Position numbers and translations under genes: made by a program
The notes under the pieces: generated by a model
What the model was told of the DNA's origin: nothing
Database searches by the model: none
The model's input: the letters and a program-made list of their open reading frames with translations, nothing else
From: Scatosoma sp045577595
GTDB taxonomy: Bacteria; Bacillota; Clostridia; Christensenellales; Borkfalkiaceae
Direction: 5' to 3'
Assembly (NCBI GenBank): GCA_045577595.1
Contig: JAZNIR010000150.1
Location: forward strand, 1-6,055
DNA length: 6,055 nt
Shown: positions 1-5,405 of the stretch, piece after piece
Numbering within the stretch: position 1 is the first letter of the stretch
Layout of the letters: every line of letters begins with the position of its first letter

Positions 1-679
1 AAATATGCACGGGTACGTTTAACCTTTCCGCAAGCGCGATATCGCCCGCTATCATAATGTCTCCCGCCGCGCGGGGTATGCCTTTCAAACCCGCTATCGT
101 CGAGCTTAACCCTTCGTTGACGACGCCCCCGTCGACGAGCGCTTTGTCTTCGCAGTGGCAAAGGCAAGTCATATCAAATCCGCTGGCGTATTCCATAGCC
201 AAATACATCAAACGGGAATTTTTCACCGATACGCCGTCGTCGGAAATGGCAACCGCGCCCGCTTTTTTCATTTCGCCGATTTGCGCGAGTTGTTCGCCCT
301 TTTCCCCTTTCGTAATCGCGCCTATGGGGTGCACTTTACAAAGCCCTACTTCTTTCGCGCGGTTTTTTACGTAGCTTACCACCACTTTATTGTCCATAAT
401 CGGGTCGGTGTTGGGCATACAACAAATTTGCGTAAAACCGCCTTTCACCGCCGCCTTACTGCCACTTTCTATATCTTCTTTATATTCGTAGCCCGGTTCG
501 CGCAAGTGCACGTGCATATCAATAAGTCCCGGGAATACGTGCTTGCCCGTTGCGTCGATTTCTACGCCACCGTTTGCGGGAATGTTTTCGGCAATTTTTA
601 TAATTTTGCCGTTTTCTACGAGAATGTCTTTCTTTTCTACCGAATTTTTGAGTACTACGTTTCCGTTTCTGATAATCAT
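1..679 (-). CDS. pyrC: Dihydroorotase, class I (3' end outside window)
   Basis: Zinc-dependent amidohydrolase that cyclises N-carbamoyl-L-aspartate to dihydroorotate, step 3 of cytosolic UMP synthesis. The 226 visible residues are the N-terminal half of a protein usually about 420-430 aa long; the rest lies left of base 1. Visible motifs: DMHVHLREPG at 54-63 (His56 and His58 metal ligands, Arg60 substrate contact), MPNT at 88-91 (Asn90 substrate contact), SDDG at 146-149 (the Asp expected at the metal bridge in class I enzymes) and HCED at 175-178 (a further metal His). His225 at the edge fits the next ligand region. The start is the ATG at 679-677, preceded by GGAG at 693-690 and only 16 nt after the pyrB stop, so it is co-transcribed with pyrB. 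Oddity: where the family usually has Glu and Arg in an 'E..xxARD' stretch, this protein has Gly206 and Gly212. Family assignment is very secure. Confidence 0.96.
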   Translation of the reverse strand, partial: MIIRNGNVVLKNSVEKKDILVENGKIIKIAENIPANGGVEIDATGKHVFPGLIDMHVHLREPGYEYKEDIESGSKAAVKGGFTQICCMPNTDPIMDNKVVVSYVKNRAKEVGLCKVHPIGAITKGEKGEQLAQIGEMKKAGAVAISDDGVSVKNSRLMYLAMEYASGFDMTCLCHCEDKALVDGGVVNEGLSSTIAGLKGIPRAAGDIMIAGDIALAERLNVPVHI

Positions 680-695
680 ACGTTTTTATCTCCGT

Positions 696-1625
696 TTATT
701 TAGTGTATTCGCGATAGTCGTTTAAAAGTTTTAAAGCCGCCATACGTACCGCTATGCCCGAAAATACTTGTTCTTCGATACGGCTCTTTTCGTGGTCGAT
801 TACCTTGCCCGTAAGTTCCACACCGCGATTGACGGGGCCGGGATGCATTACGATTGCGTTCGGTTTTGCGTATTTTAAATCCCTGCTCGTTATCCCGTAA
901 AATTCCGCGTATTCGTTGAGCGAGGGGAAATTCCCCGCTTGTTGGCGTTCGAGCTGGATACGAAGCCCCATCACGACGTCCGCGCCGTCAAGCGTTTCTT
1001 CTTTCGTTTTACAAAGCTTTGCGCCCAATTTGTCGATATCTTTGGGAATCAGCGTTTGCGGAGCGAACATACGCACTTCCGCGCCCATCGTCTTTAATCC
1101 GAATAAGTTGGATTTCGCCACGCGGGAATGTTTGATGTCGCCGACGATTGCCACTTTCAAGCCTTCGATACCGCCGAAATGTTCTTTCATCGTCAACATA
1201 TCGAGAAGCGCTTGCGTGGGGTGTTCGTTCATACCGTCGCCCGCGTTTAACACGCCCGCTTTCGCCACTTTCGCCAAAAGGTAGGGCGCGCCCCCCATTG
1301 GATGACGCATAATTAAAAAGTCGTTGAGTTGCGCGTCCAACGTTTTACCCGTATCGACGAGCGTTTCCCCTTTCGCCACCGACGACGAGCCCGCTTGGAT
1401 ATTGATAACCGTCGCCCCTAAATATTTGGCGGCGAGTTCGAAACTCGTACGCGTTCTCGTACTGTTTTCGTAAAAGAGAATGGTTGCCGTTTTGCCTTTT
1501 AAGTAGGGTAAATTTTTATCCCCCGCTTTTAAGTGCCGTTTCATCTCTCCCGCCACTTCCAACAGTTCGGAAAGTTCTTCTTTCGACAAATCGATTAGCC
1601 CTATTAAGTCTTTTCTTTTGAGCAT
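696..1625 (-). CDS. pyrB: Aspartate carbamoyltransferase catalytic chain
   Basis: Transfers the carbamoyl group of carbamoyl phosphate to aspartate, the committed step of pyrimidine synthesis. The 309-aa length is normal for a catalytic chain. Visible motifs: STRTRTSFE at 55-63 (carbamoyl phosphate binding), SSVAKGE at 81-87 (the loop that reaches into the neighbouring subunit), MRHP at 106-109, HPTQALLD at 135-142, GDIKHSRVAKSN at 162-173, RIQLER at 222-227 and HPGPVNRGVE at 261-270. All catalytic landmarks are intact. The ATG at 1625-1623 is chosen because GGGAGG lies at 1641-1636, 10 nt upstream, and the family N-terminus begins here; an in-frame TTG at 1688 would add 21 residues running through the leader terminator. 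No pyrI regulatory chain gene is visible, although the region beyond pyrC is not seen. First gene of pyrBC. Confidence 0.97.
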   Translation of the reverse strand: MLKRKDLIGLIDLSKEELSELLEVAGEMKRHLKAGDKNLPYLKGKTATILFYENSTRTRTSFELAAKYLGATVINIQAGSSSVAKGETLVDTGKTLDAQLNDFLIMRHPMGGAPYLLAKVAKAGVLNAGDGMNEHPTQALLDMLTMKEHFGGIEGLKVAIVGDIKHSRVAKSNLFGLKTMGAEVRMFAPQTLIPKDIDKLGAKLCKTKEETLDGADVVMGLRIQLERQQAGNFPSLNEYAEFYGITSRDLKYAKPNAIVMHPGPVNRGVELTGKVIDHEKSRIEEQVFSGIAVRMAALKLLNDYREYTK

Positions 1626-1635
1626 ATACGCTATG

Positions 1636-1641
1636 CCTCCC
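1636..1641 (-). promoter_or_regulatory. pyrB ribosome binding site
   Basis: GGGAGG on the minus strand, 10 nt before the ATG of pyrB. It decides between this ATG and the upstream in-frame TTG at 1688. It lies about 15 nt downstream of the U-run of the leader terminator, so it is made only when transcription passes that terminator. Confidence 0.75.
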
Positions 1642-1655
1642 GTAAAACTGAATAT

Positions 1656-1683
1656 AAAAAAATCTTGGCGCGAAACGCCAAGA
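1656..1683 (-). terminator. Intrinsic terminator inside the pyrB leader (candidate attenuator)
   Basis: On the minus strand an 8-bp perfect stem (TCTTGGCG / CGCCAAGA, arms 1683-1676 and 1670-1663) with a 5-nt loop is followed directly by seven T (1662-1656). It lies between the pyrB promoter and the pyrB start, 30 nt before the ATG. A terminator placed there is the hallmark of attenuation. An 8-nt segment of the early leader, GCGAAACG at 1731-1724, is perfectly complementary to CGTTTCGC at 1677-1670, which covers the terminator loop and the stem tips, so pairing between them would compete with the terminator. The terminator is seen directly; the switching role is inferred. Confidence 0.82.
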
Positions 1684-1744
1684 CGCAAACAAGCACGCGA
1701 ACAGAGCGTTTTTACGATTCAACCGTTTCGCTTTATCGCGTTAT

Positions 1745-1773
1745 ATTATACCACTTTTTTCGCGAGTTGTAAA
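1745..1773 (-). promoter_or_regulatory. Sigma-A-type promoter of pyrBC
   Basis: Minus strand: -35 TTTACA at 1773-1768, a 17-nt spacer, and -10 TATAAT at 1750-1745. This is a near-consensus vegetative promoter. Transcription should begin near 1738-1741, giving a leader of about 115 nt before pyrB. A promoter this strong joined to a leader terminator fits an operon controlled mainly after initiation. Confidence 0.88.
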
Positions 1774-1826
1774 GGATAAAAACGCGCCTTTTGAAAATCG
1801 GACGAATTTTTCTTTTCTACAACCGT

Positions 1827-2537
1827 TTATCCGTCCTTTTCTTCGTAAATTTTCACCAAAGAAAAGCCCGTTTTATCGCAAGAAGTAAGGATATATTCCA
1901 CACCGTTTATTTCCTTTTTTAAGGGGAAGTACGTCGCGCCGTGAATATGCCCGAACACCGCTTTTTCCACGCCGTTTTCTTCAAACAGCTGGGTAAACAC
2001 CGAGCGTTCGGTTTTGCCGTTGAACGGGGGAAAATGGATAAGCGCAATCTTCCTTTCGCCGTTTTGCGCGAGTTTATTCGCGTCGATAAGCGCAAGCTTG
2101 AAACGCTCCGCTTCGCGAAGATATAATTTCTCGTCTTGGGCGGTGTAGTCGGGCGAGCCGGGACAAGTCCACCCACGCGAACCGACGAATACGAAATTTC
2201 CTATTTTCACCGCGTCCGTTTGCAAGAAATAAAAACTGTCGTCGGGGGCGACGGAGCGCAGTTTCGTAATGCCGTTCCACCAATAATCGTGATTGCCACG
2301 AACGAATATTTTTTTGCCTTTCAAGCCCTTAAGCGCGTTTAAATCCACCAGCGCGTCCGAAAGTTTCATCGCCCAGCTGGTGTCGCCACAAAGAAGCACG
2401 ACGTCGTCGTCTTGTACCTTGCTTTCCCAATCTTTTTTAATTTTTTCGAAATGCCCCGCCCAATTACCGCCGAATACGTCCATAGGCTTATCCGACGTTA
2501 GGGATAAATGCAAATCGCTGATTGCGTAAATATTCAT
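1827..2537 (-). CDS. Calcineurin-like metallophosphoesterase
   Basis: Cytosolic protein of 236 aa with the full set of two-metal phosphoesterase motifs: DLH at 8-10, GDTSW at 51-55, GNHD at 81-84, an isolated His in IHFPP at 167-171, and GHIH at 196-199. These supply the usual Asp, Asn and His ligands for two metal ions. The overall pattern (YAISDLHLS start, GNHDYWW, GSRGW near 119-123, HFPPFN) matches the stand-alone predicted phosphohydrolases common in Clostridia; their substrate is not established and cannot be read from sequence. There is no signal peptide or membrane segment. The ATG at 2537 fits the family start, yet no proper ribosome binding site precedes it; a TATAAT box ends 6 nt upstream, so the mRNA may start at the ATG. 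The gap before pyrB contains that operon's own promoter, so the two are separate units. Confidence 0.9.
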   Translation of the reverse strand: MNIYAISDLHLSLTSDKPMDVFGGNWAGHFEKIKKDWESKVQDDDVVLLCGDTSWAMKLSDALVDLNALKGLKGKKIFVRGNHDYWWNGITKLRSVAPDDSFYFLQTDAVKIGNFVFVGSRGWTCPGSPDYTAQDEKLYLREAERFKLALIDANKLAQNGERKIALIHFPPFNGKTERSVFTQLFEENGVEKAVFGHIHGATYFPLKKEINGVEYILTSCDKTGFSLVKIYEEKDG

Positions 2538-2543
2538 ACGGTT

Positions 2544-2572
2544 ATTATACCATTCCCCACGAAAAAAAGCAA
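2544..2572 (-). promoter_or_regulatory. Promoter of the metallophosphoesterase gene, possibly giving a leaderless mRNA
   Basis: Minus strand: -35 TTGCTT at 2572-2567, a 17-nt spacer, and -10 TATAAT at 2549-2544, preceded by TGG (an extended -10). Only six bases separate the -10 box from the ATG, so the expected start of transcription coincides with the start codon. GGGG at 2557-2554 is 16 nt or more from the ATG, too far for a ribosome binding site. Confidence 0.7.
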
Positions 2573-2575
2573 GTT

Positions 2576-2610
2576 AAAAAACGAGCCTTGCTATAAACAA
2601 AGCTCGTTTT
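2576..2610 (-). terminator. Strong intrinsic terminator after the 219-aa protein gene
   Basis: On the minus strand AAAACGAGCTTTG (2610-2598) pairs with CAAGGCTCGTTTT (2590-2578): 13 bp with one G-U pair, a 7-nt loop, and two more T after the stem. The stem begins 20 nt beyond the stop codon. The A-run on one side and T-run on the other make it potentially bidirectional, but nothing is transcribed toward it from the left. It ends 3 nt before the -35 box of the phosphoesterase promoter. Confidence 0.85.
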
Positions 2611-2630
2611 CGTCGATTTTATAAAAAATC

Positions 2631-3290
2631 CTATCCTTTGCACCCGCAACCACCCGACGATTGGGGATAGAGCGGAAGTTCGAAAAATCCCGCGCATACT
2701 TCTTGCGAATATTCTTGCGCGGGCGGTATCACGCAATAGCCGTAGGTGGGAACGAGCAGTTCTACCGACATCGCTATTTTGATGATGACCGTTACGCAAA
2801 GGGATACGGTGAACCCTTGCGTTTCCGCGTTATACGTGCCGTCGGGCGCAACGGCGCTTACCACCGCTTTCACCGTAAACGGCATAATCGAAGGCGCGGG
2901 CACGAACAACAACAAATCTTGTTGCAAACTGACCGTCGCCGTCGCGCTACCTTCCACGCCGTTTGCGTCGGTGAAAAGCACTTCCAAAGGAACGGTTACC
3001 GTCGCTTGCACGCGCGCGCAACGTTTATCCGCTTGCCTTTCCACGTTTAAATTAGTAACGGTGGCTTCCGCCGATACCGAACGGGCGCTGACGAACGTCA
3101 AAGGATATGTAACGGTTTCGGGCGTAACGTCGGTGAGCGTAAGCGCGTAATTTTCGATTTGCGTTTGTTTTATCGCCGCGTCGAAAATCTTTTCCGCTTG
3201 GATACACACCTTTTCCGTCAAGCCGTTAATCGGATTGCCCGTGATGGAGCAGGGACATTTATCCGATTGGAAATTGGAATAAAAGGACAT
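2631..3290 (-). CDS. Uncharacterised Cys-rich protein, possibly spore-associated
   Basis: A 219-aa protein that I cannot assign firmly. Visible: a short N-terminal KCPC (11-14), then GNPINGL and EKVCIQAEKIFDA (26-38); a long beta-rich, Val/Thr/Ala-rich middle (about 48-180) made of alternating hydrophobic strands without a signal peptide or convincing membrane helix; and a tail ending GGCGCKG. Nine Cys (12, 14, 29, 91, 165, 186, 199, 215, 217) cluster at the two ends, which suggests cross-linking or metal binding. The 'NGLxEKVCIQ..K.FDA' opening resembles a group of clostridial proteins often linked to spore coats, and the middle faintly recalls SPOCS/DUF3794 domains; both are impressions from memory. 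AGGAGGT at 3302-3296 gives a near-perfect ribosome binding site. Its own promoter region and terminator make it monocistronic. It is real: long, with a strong start and terminator. Confidence 0.85.
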   Translation of the reverse strand: MSFYSNFQSDKCPCSITGNPINGLTEKVCIQAEKIFDAAIKQTQIENYALTLTDVTPETVTYPLTFVSARSVSAEATVTNLNVERQADKRCARVQATVTVPLEVLFTDANGVEGSATATVSLQQDLLLFVPAPSIMPFTVKAVVSAVAPDGTYNAETQGFTVSLCVTVIIKIAMSVELLVPTYGYCVIPPAQEYSQEVCAGFFELPLYPQSSGGCGCKG

Positions 3291-3295
3291 TTTCT

Positions 3296-3302
3296 ACCTC
3301 CT
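3296..3302 (-). promoter_or_regulatory. Strong ribosome binding site of the 219-aa protein gene
   Basis: AGGAGGT on the minus strand, 5 nt before the ATG at 3290 (AGGAGG with 6-nt spacing). It is the best Shine-Dalgarno sequence in the window and implies high expression when the gene is on, as expected of a structural protein. Confidence 0.9.
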
Positions 3303-3313
3303 GATACATAAGC

Positions 3314-3340
3314 GGCAATCCGCCGTTTTTGGGTATTGCC
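3314..3340 (-). other. Hairpin in the leader of the 219-aa protein gene
   Basis: Inverted repeat GGCAAT (minus 3340-3335) / ATTGCC (3319-3314), with CC/GG able to extend the stem inward, about 12 nt before the ribosome binding site. There is no T-run after it, so it is not a terminator. It may protect the mRNA 5' end or affect translation, or be incidental. Confidence 0.4.
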
Positions 3341-3399
3341 TTTCAGCTTACGCCCCTTTCGCGCGGGTTTTGCAGTCGCTTTCGTAATGATATTTACTT

Positions 3400-3412
3400 A
3401 TTATATCCTATG
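3400..3412 (-). promoter_or_regulatory. Promoter -10 region of the 219-aa protein gene (sigma-A and sigma-K-like boxes overlap)
   Basis: Minus strand: CATAGGATA at 3412-3404 overlaps TATAAT at 3405-3400. CATANNNTA is the classic -10 of the mother-cell factor sigma-K; an AC dinucleotide with the right approximate spacing (17-18 nt) lies upstream, near 3431-3432. For sigma-A the -10 is perfect but the hexamer 17 nt upstream (AAAGGA) is not a -35. The leader would be about 105 nt. A promoter is likely here; which sigma factor uses it is inference. Confidence 0.5.
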
Positions 3413-3443
3413 CCGAAATCCGTCCTTTTTGTTACTTTCCCCT

Positions 3444-3725
3444 TTATAATATCACCCGCATTCCTATATAAAATATATCCGTGCCGTTTTTTAATCGGTA
3501 GTTTTCTTCGTTGCCACAAAGCAAGCTTTTGCTTTCTCCCGCTTTTACCGTGTACGCGTTGCCACTATTTTCGGGAATTTTTAATATTTGTCCTTTTTTC
3601 GGGGGCGCTTGCAAGCCGTTTTCTTGCACGAGCAACCGCTCGGCAACGTGATAGGCGCGGGCAATATCCGACAGCGTTTGCCCGTCTTGTACTTTATGAT
3701 ATTTTCTTTGCTGAACCCGTAACAT
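3444..3725 (-). CDS. Small LysM-domain protein
   Basis: A 93-aa protein. Residues 9-51 form a complete LysM domain (YHKVQDGQTLSDIA at 9-22, QENGL at 35-39, GQILKIP at 45-51), a fold that binds N-acetylglucosamine glycans such as peptidoglycan. Residues 57-92 look like a second, shortened LysM: AYTVKAGES at the front and YIGMRVIL at the end fit the repeat edges, but the middle is lost. There is no signal peptide or membrane segment, so secretion is not explained; assembly around the forespore from the mother cell, as for some spore coat and cortex LysM proteins, is one possibility. The ATG at 3725 is chosen because the LysM starts soon after; the longer frame to 3869 has no support and overlaps spoVB. 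No ribosome binding site at normal distance (AAAGGG is 14 nt away). Divergent from spoVB, which suggests a joint role in the spore envelope. Confidence 0.78.
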   Translation of the reverse strand: MLRVQQRKYHKVQDGQTLSDIARAYHVAERLLVQENGLQAPPKKGQILKIPENSGNAYTVKAGESKSLLCGNEENYRLKNGTDIFYIGMRVIL

Positions 3726-3730
3726 ATATA

Positions 3731-3758
3731 TACTATATGCCCTTTGACCACCGAATAT
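3731..3758 (-). promoter_or_regulatory. Sigma-E-like promoter motif before the LysM gene
   Basis: Minus strand: ATA at 3758-3756, 16 nt, then CATATAGTA at 3739-3731. This fits the published sigma-E pattern ATA-N16-CATANNNT fully. The -10 lies 5-6 nt before the ATG at 3725, so transcription would begin at or beside the start codon. The sequence is AT-rich and the motif short, so chance is possible. Confidence 0.4.
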
Positions 3759-3765
3759 GCCCTTT
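3735..3765. repeat. 11-bp direct repeat, 20-bp period, in the divergent gap
   Basis: ATATGCCCTTT occurs at 3735-3745 and 3755-3765, starting exactly 20 bp apart, about two helical turns, so both copies face the same side of the DNA. They lie in the gap between the LysM gene and spoVB and overlap the LysM promoter motif. Just to the right, CCGCGCGG at 3766-3773 is a perfect palindrome flanked by TTT and GAAA. Together these look like a binding site for a regulator; the regulator is unknown. Confidence 0.55.
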
Positions 3766-3794
3766 CCGCGCGGGAAATCGCGCTCTTTTTTCCG

Positions 3795-3823
3795 TTCTAT
3801 TCCGCAAGGAAAGCTCGTACAAT
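3795..3823 (+). promoter_or_regulatory. Sigma-E-like promoter motif before spoVB
   Basis: TTCTATT at 3795-3801, 14 nt, then CGTACAAT at 3816-3823. The -10 differs from the sigma-E consensus CATACAAT by one base, and the -35 keeps the TATT end of the consensus. The box ends 7 nt before the spoVB ATG. In Bacillus subtilis spoVB is known to be under sigma-E, which adds weight. There is no good sigma-A -35 hexamer here. Confidence 0.4.
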
Positions 3824-3830
3824 ATACAGT

Positions 3831-5405
3831 ATGAAACGTAGCGCATCTTTTGACAATTCGCAAAAACAAAAATCTTTTTTACAAGGCAAACCCACCGTTT
3901 TTACCACCGCGTCTATCGTAACCTTTTTTTCCGTATTCAAGCGGGGGCTGGGATTTTTATACCGTATCGTGCTCTCCCGTCTTATCGGCGCGGAAGGCGT
4001 AGGATTGCACCAAATCGCCTATTCGGTGTTCGCCGTTTTTTTGACGGTATGCGCGGGTGGATTGCCCGTAACGCTCACCCGCTTTATTTGCAAAAGTAAG
4101 GCAGAAAAGGAAAAAGACGGCGAAAGTAGCGCGACGACGGCGGGGCTTTTCATCGGCTCGTGCGTAAGCGTAGCGTTATTCGCTTTGTTTTTTCCGCTAT
4201 CTGGGAAATGCTCGTTTTTGTTTTCGGACGCGCGCGCAGTGTCCGTTTTTCAAATCTTACTGTTGTCGTTGACGTTTGCGTCGTTATATTCGGTGCTACG
4301 GGGAAATTTACTTGGCAATAAAAAGTTTTTTACCGTGTCTCTTATCGAAATCGTCGAAGAATCGCTCACCGTTATCGTTGGCGTACTCTTACTTAAAAAC
4401 GCAAGTGGCGCGACGGACGGGGCGAACCGCGCGGCGTGGGCAATCGTCGTGGCGTATCTCGTTTGTTTCCTTATCACCGCCGTTTGCTTTTTATCGGGCG
4501 GGGGCAAGTTATCTTCCCCGAAAGGGAAATTAAAACCGCTCCTTTCCGCCACGTTGCCCGTTACTTCCGTGCGCGTAAGCGGAGCAATCGTCAATTCGGC
4601 AGTTGCCGTGCTGTTGCCCGTAATGCTAATACGAGCGGGACTAAACGGCGTGGACGCCGTGAAACAATTTGGCGTGGCGACAGGTATGGCGACGCCCATA
4701 CTCTTTTTACCCGCCACCGTTATCGGTTCGCTTACCGTCGTACTTGCGCCCGAGCTTTCGGAAGATTTTTACGCGAAACGGTTTAAGCGCTTATATCACA
4801 ACGTACAACGGGGATTATGCGTAGCGTTTTTGGTAGCTTGCGCGCTGTTGCCCTTTTTTCAAGTGCTGGGGGAAAAGTTGGGCGCGCTTGCTTTTTCCAA
4901 TTTGTTGGCGGGGGAAATGATTGCCAAAGGGTGCGTAATTTTGTTGCCGATGAGCGTTTGTATGATGTCCACCACCATTCTCAATTCGATGGGTTTTGAA
5001 AAAAAGACTTTTTTATTCCATTTCGTCGGTGAAGCGGTGATGTTGCTTTGCGTGATTTTGTTGCCACCCGTTTGCGGGGTGTACGCCTATCTTTGGGGAT
5101 TGGGTCTTTTTCACACCGCCACCGCCGTTTGCAATTTTATTTTGTTGCATAAGGTTTGCCCCGCCTTTTTCCGCGTTTATCGCAAAAAACTGTTTTTTAC
5201 CTGCTCGCGCGCGTTTTTAACCGTGTTACCTACTGCCTTGATTGGCAATTTCGCAGTGGCGGTGTTTTTTAAAACGTTTGGAGAAATGCTTGCCTTAACC
5301 CTTTCGGGGCTTTGTATCGCTTGTACGCTGACGACGCTTTTTCTTCTGACGGGGGTGGTTTCCAAGCGCTTTTTAAAGGAAAAAGTTTTTAAAAAAGGAA
5401 AATAA
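3831..5405 (+). CDS. spoVB: SpoVB-type lipid/oligosaccharide flippase (MOP superfamily)
   Basis: Polytopic membrane protein of 524 aa, close to the usual 510-530 aa of SpoVB. The family is thought to move lipid-linked cell wall precursors across the membrane and, in spore formers, is needed for cortex peptidoglycan. Evidence: N-terminal helix followed by FLYRIVLSRLIGAEGVGLHQ (42-61), the typical SpoVB/MurJ opening; LRGNLLG at 156-162; APELSE at 306-311; about 12-14 hydrophobic spans across the length, with a basic tail (SKRFLKEKVFKKGK) facing the cytosol. The ATG at 3831 is chosen because the family N-terminus follows; the only SD-like run, AAGGAAAG at 3806-3813, is 17 nt away, too far. Other MOP members (MurJ, Wzx-type, YtgP/Ydd-like) are similar, so the exact substrate and the sporulation role are inferred, helped by the divergent LysM gene. 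No clear terminator follows. Confidence 0.88.
   Translation: MKRSASFDNSQKQKSFLQGKPTVFTTASIVTFFSVFKRGLGFLYRIVLSRLIGAEGVGLHQIAYSVFAVFLTVCAGGLPVTLTRFICKSKAEKEKDGESSATTAGLFIGSCVSVALFALFFPLSGKCSFLFSDARAVSVFQILLLSLTFASLYSVLRGNLLGNKKFFTVSLIEIVEESLTVIVGVLLLKNASGATDGANRAAWAIVVAYLVCFLITAVCFLSGGGKLSSPKGKLKPLLSATLPVTSVRVSGAIVNSAVAVLLPVMLIRAGLNGVDAVKQFGVATGMATPILFLPATVIGSLTVVLAPELSEDFYAKRFKRLYHNVQRGLCVAFLVACALLPFFQVLGEKLGALAFSNLLAGEMIAKGCVILLPMSVCMMSTTILNSMGFEKKTFLFHFVGEAVMLLCVILLPPVCGVYAYLWGLGLFHTATAVCNFILLHKVCPAFFRVYRKKLFFTCSRAFLTVLPTALIGNFAVAVFFKTFGEMLALTLSGLCIACTLTTLFLLTGVVSKRFLKEKVFKKGK

Noticed and set aside
155..703. 182-codon open frame on the plus strand
   Set aside because: It lies antisense to pyrC, whose motifs are all intact; its product has no recognisable features and no ribosome binding site.
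1626..1688. 21-residue N-terminal extension of PyrB from the TTG at 1688
   Set aside because: It would translate through the terminator stem and the ribosome binding site, and family members start at or near the internal ATG.
1516..1722. Minus-strand frame from a TTG in the pyr leader, considered as a leader peptide or start of a longer gene
   Set aside because: It has no ribosome binding site, starts with TTG, and runs out of frame into pyrB for 100 nt. A regulatory leader peptide cannot be fully excluded, but nothing supports it.
1684..1744. PyrR-binding hairpin in the pyr leader
   Set aside because: The conserved loop sequence of known PyrR sites is not present in the leader on inspection.
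1774..1826. Terminator after the metallophosphoesterase
   Set aside because: There is only a short AT-rich inverted repeat (GAAAA/TTTTC) without a GC stem or a proper T-run after it.
3329..3841. 170-codon plus-strand frame
   Set aside because: It is antisense to the LysM gene, crosses the divergent control region and overlaps the spoVB start; no family resemblance.
3726..3869. Longer N-terminus for the LysM protein
   Set aside because: The extra 48 residues are not a signal peptide, overlap spoVB and cover the divergent promoter region; the LysM domain begins just after the ATG at 3725.
4250..4717. 155-codon minus-strand frame within spoVB
   Set aside because: It is a shadow of spoVB codons, with low-complexity composition and no start signals.
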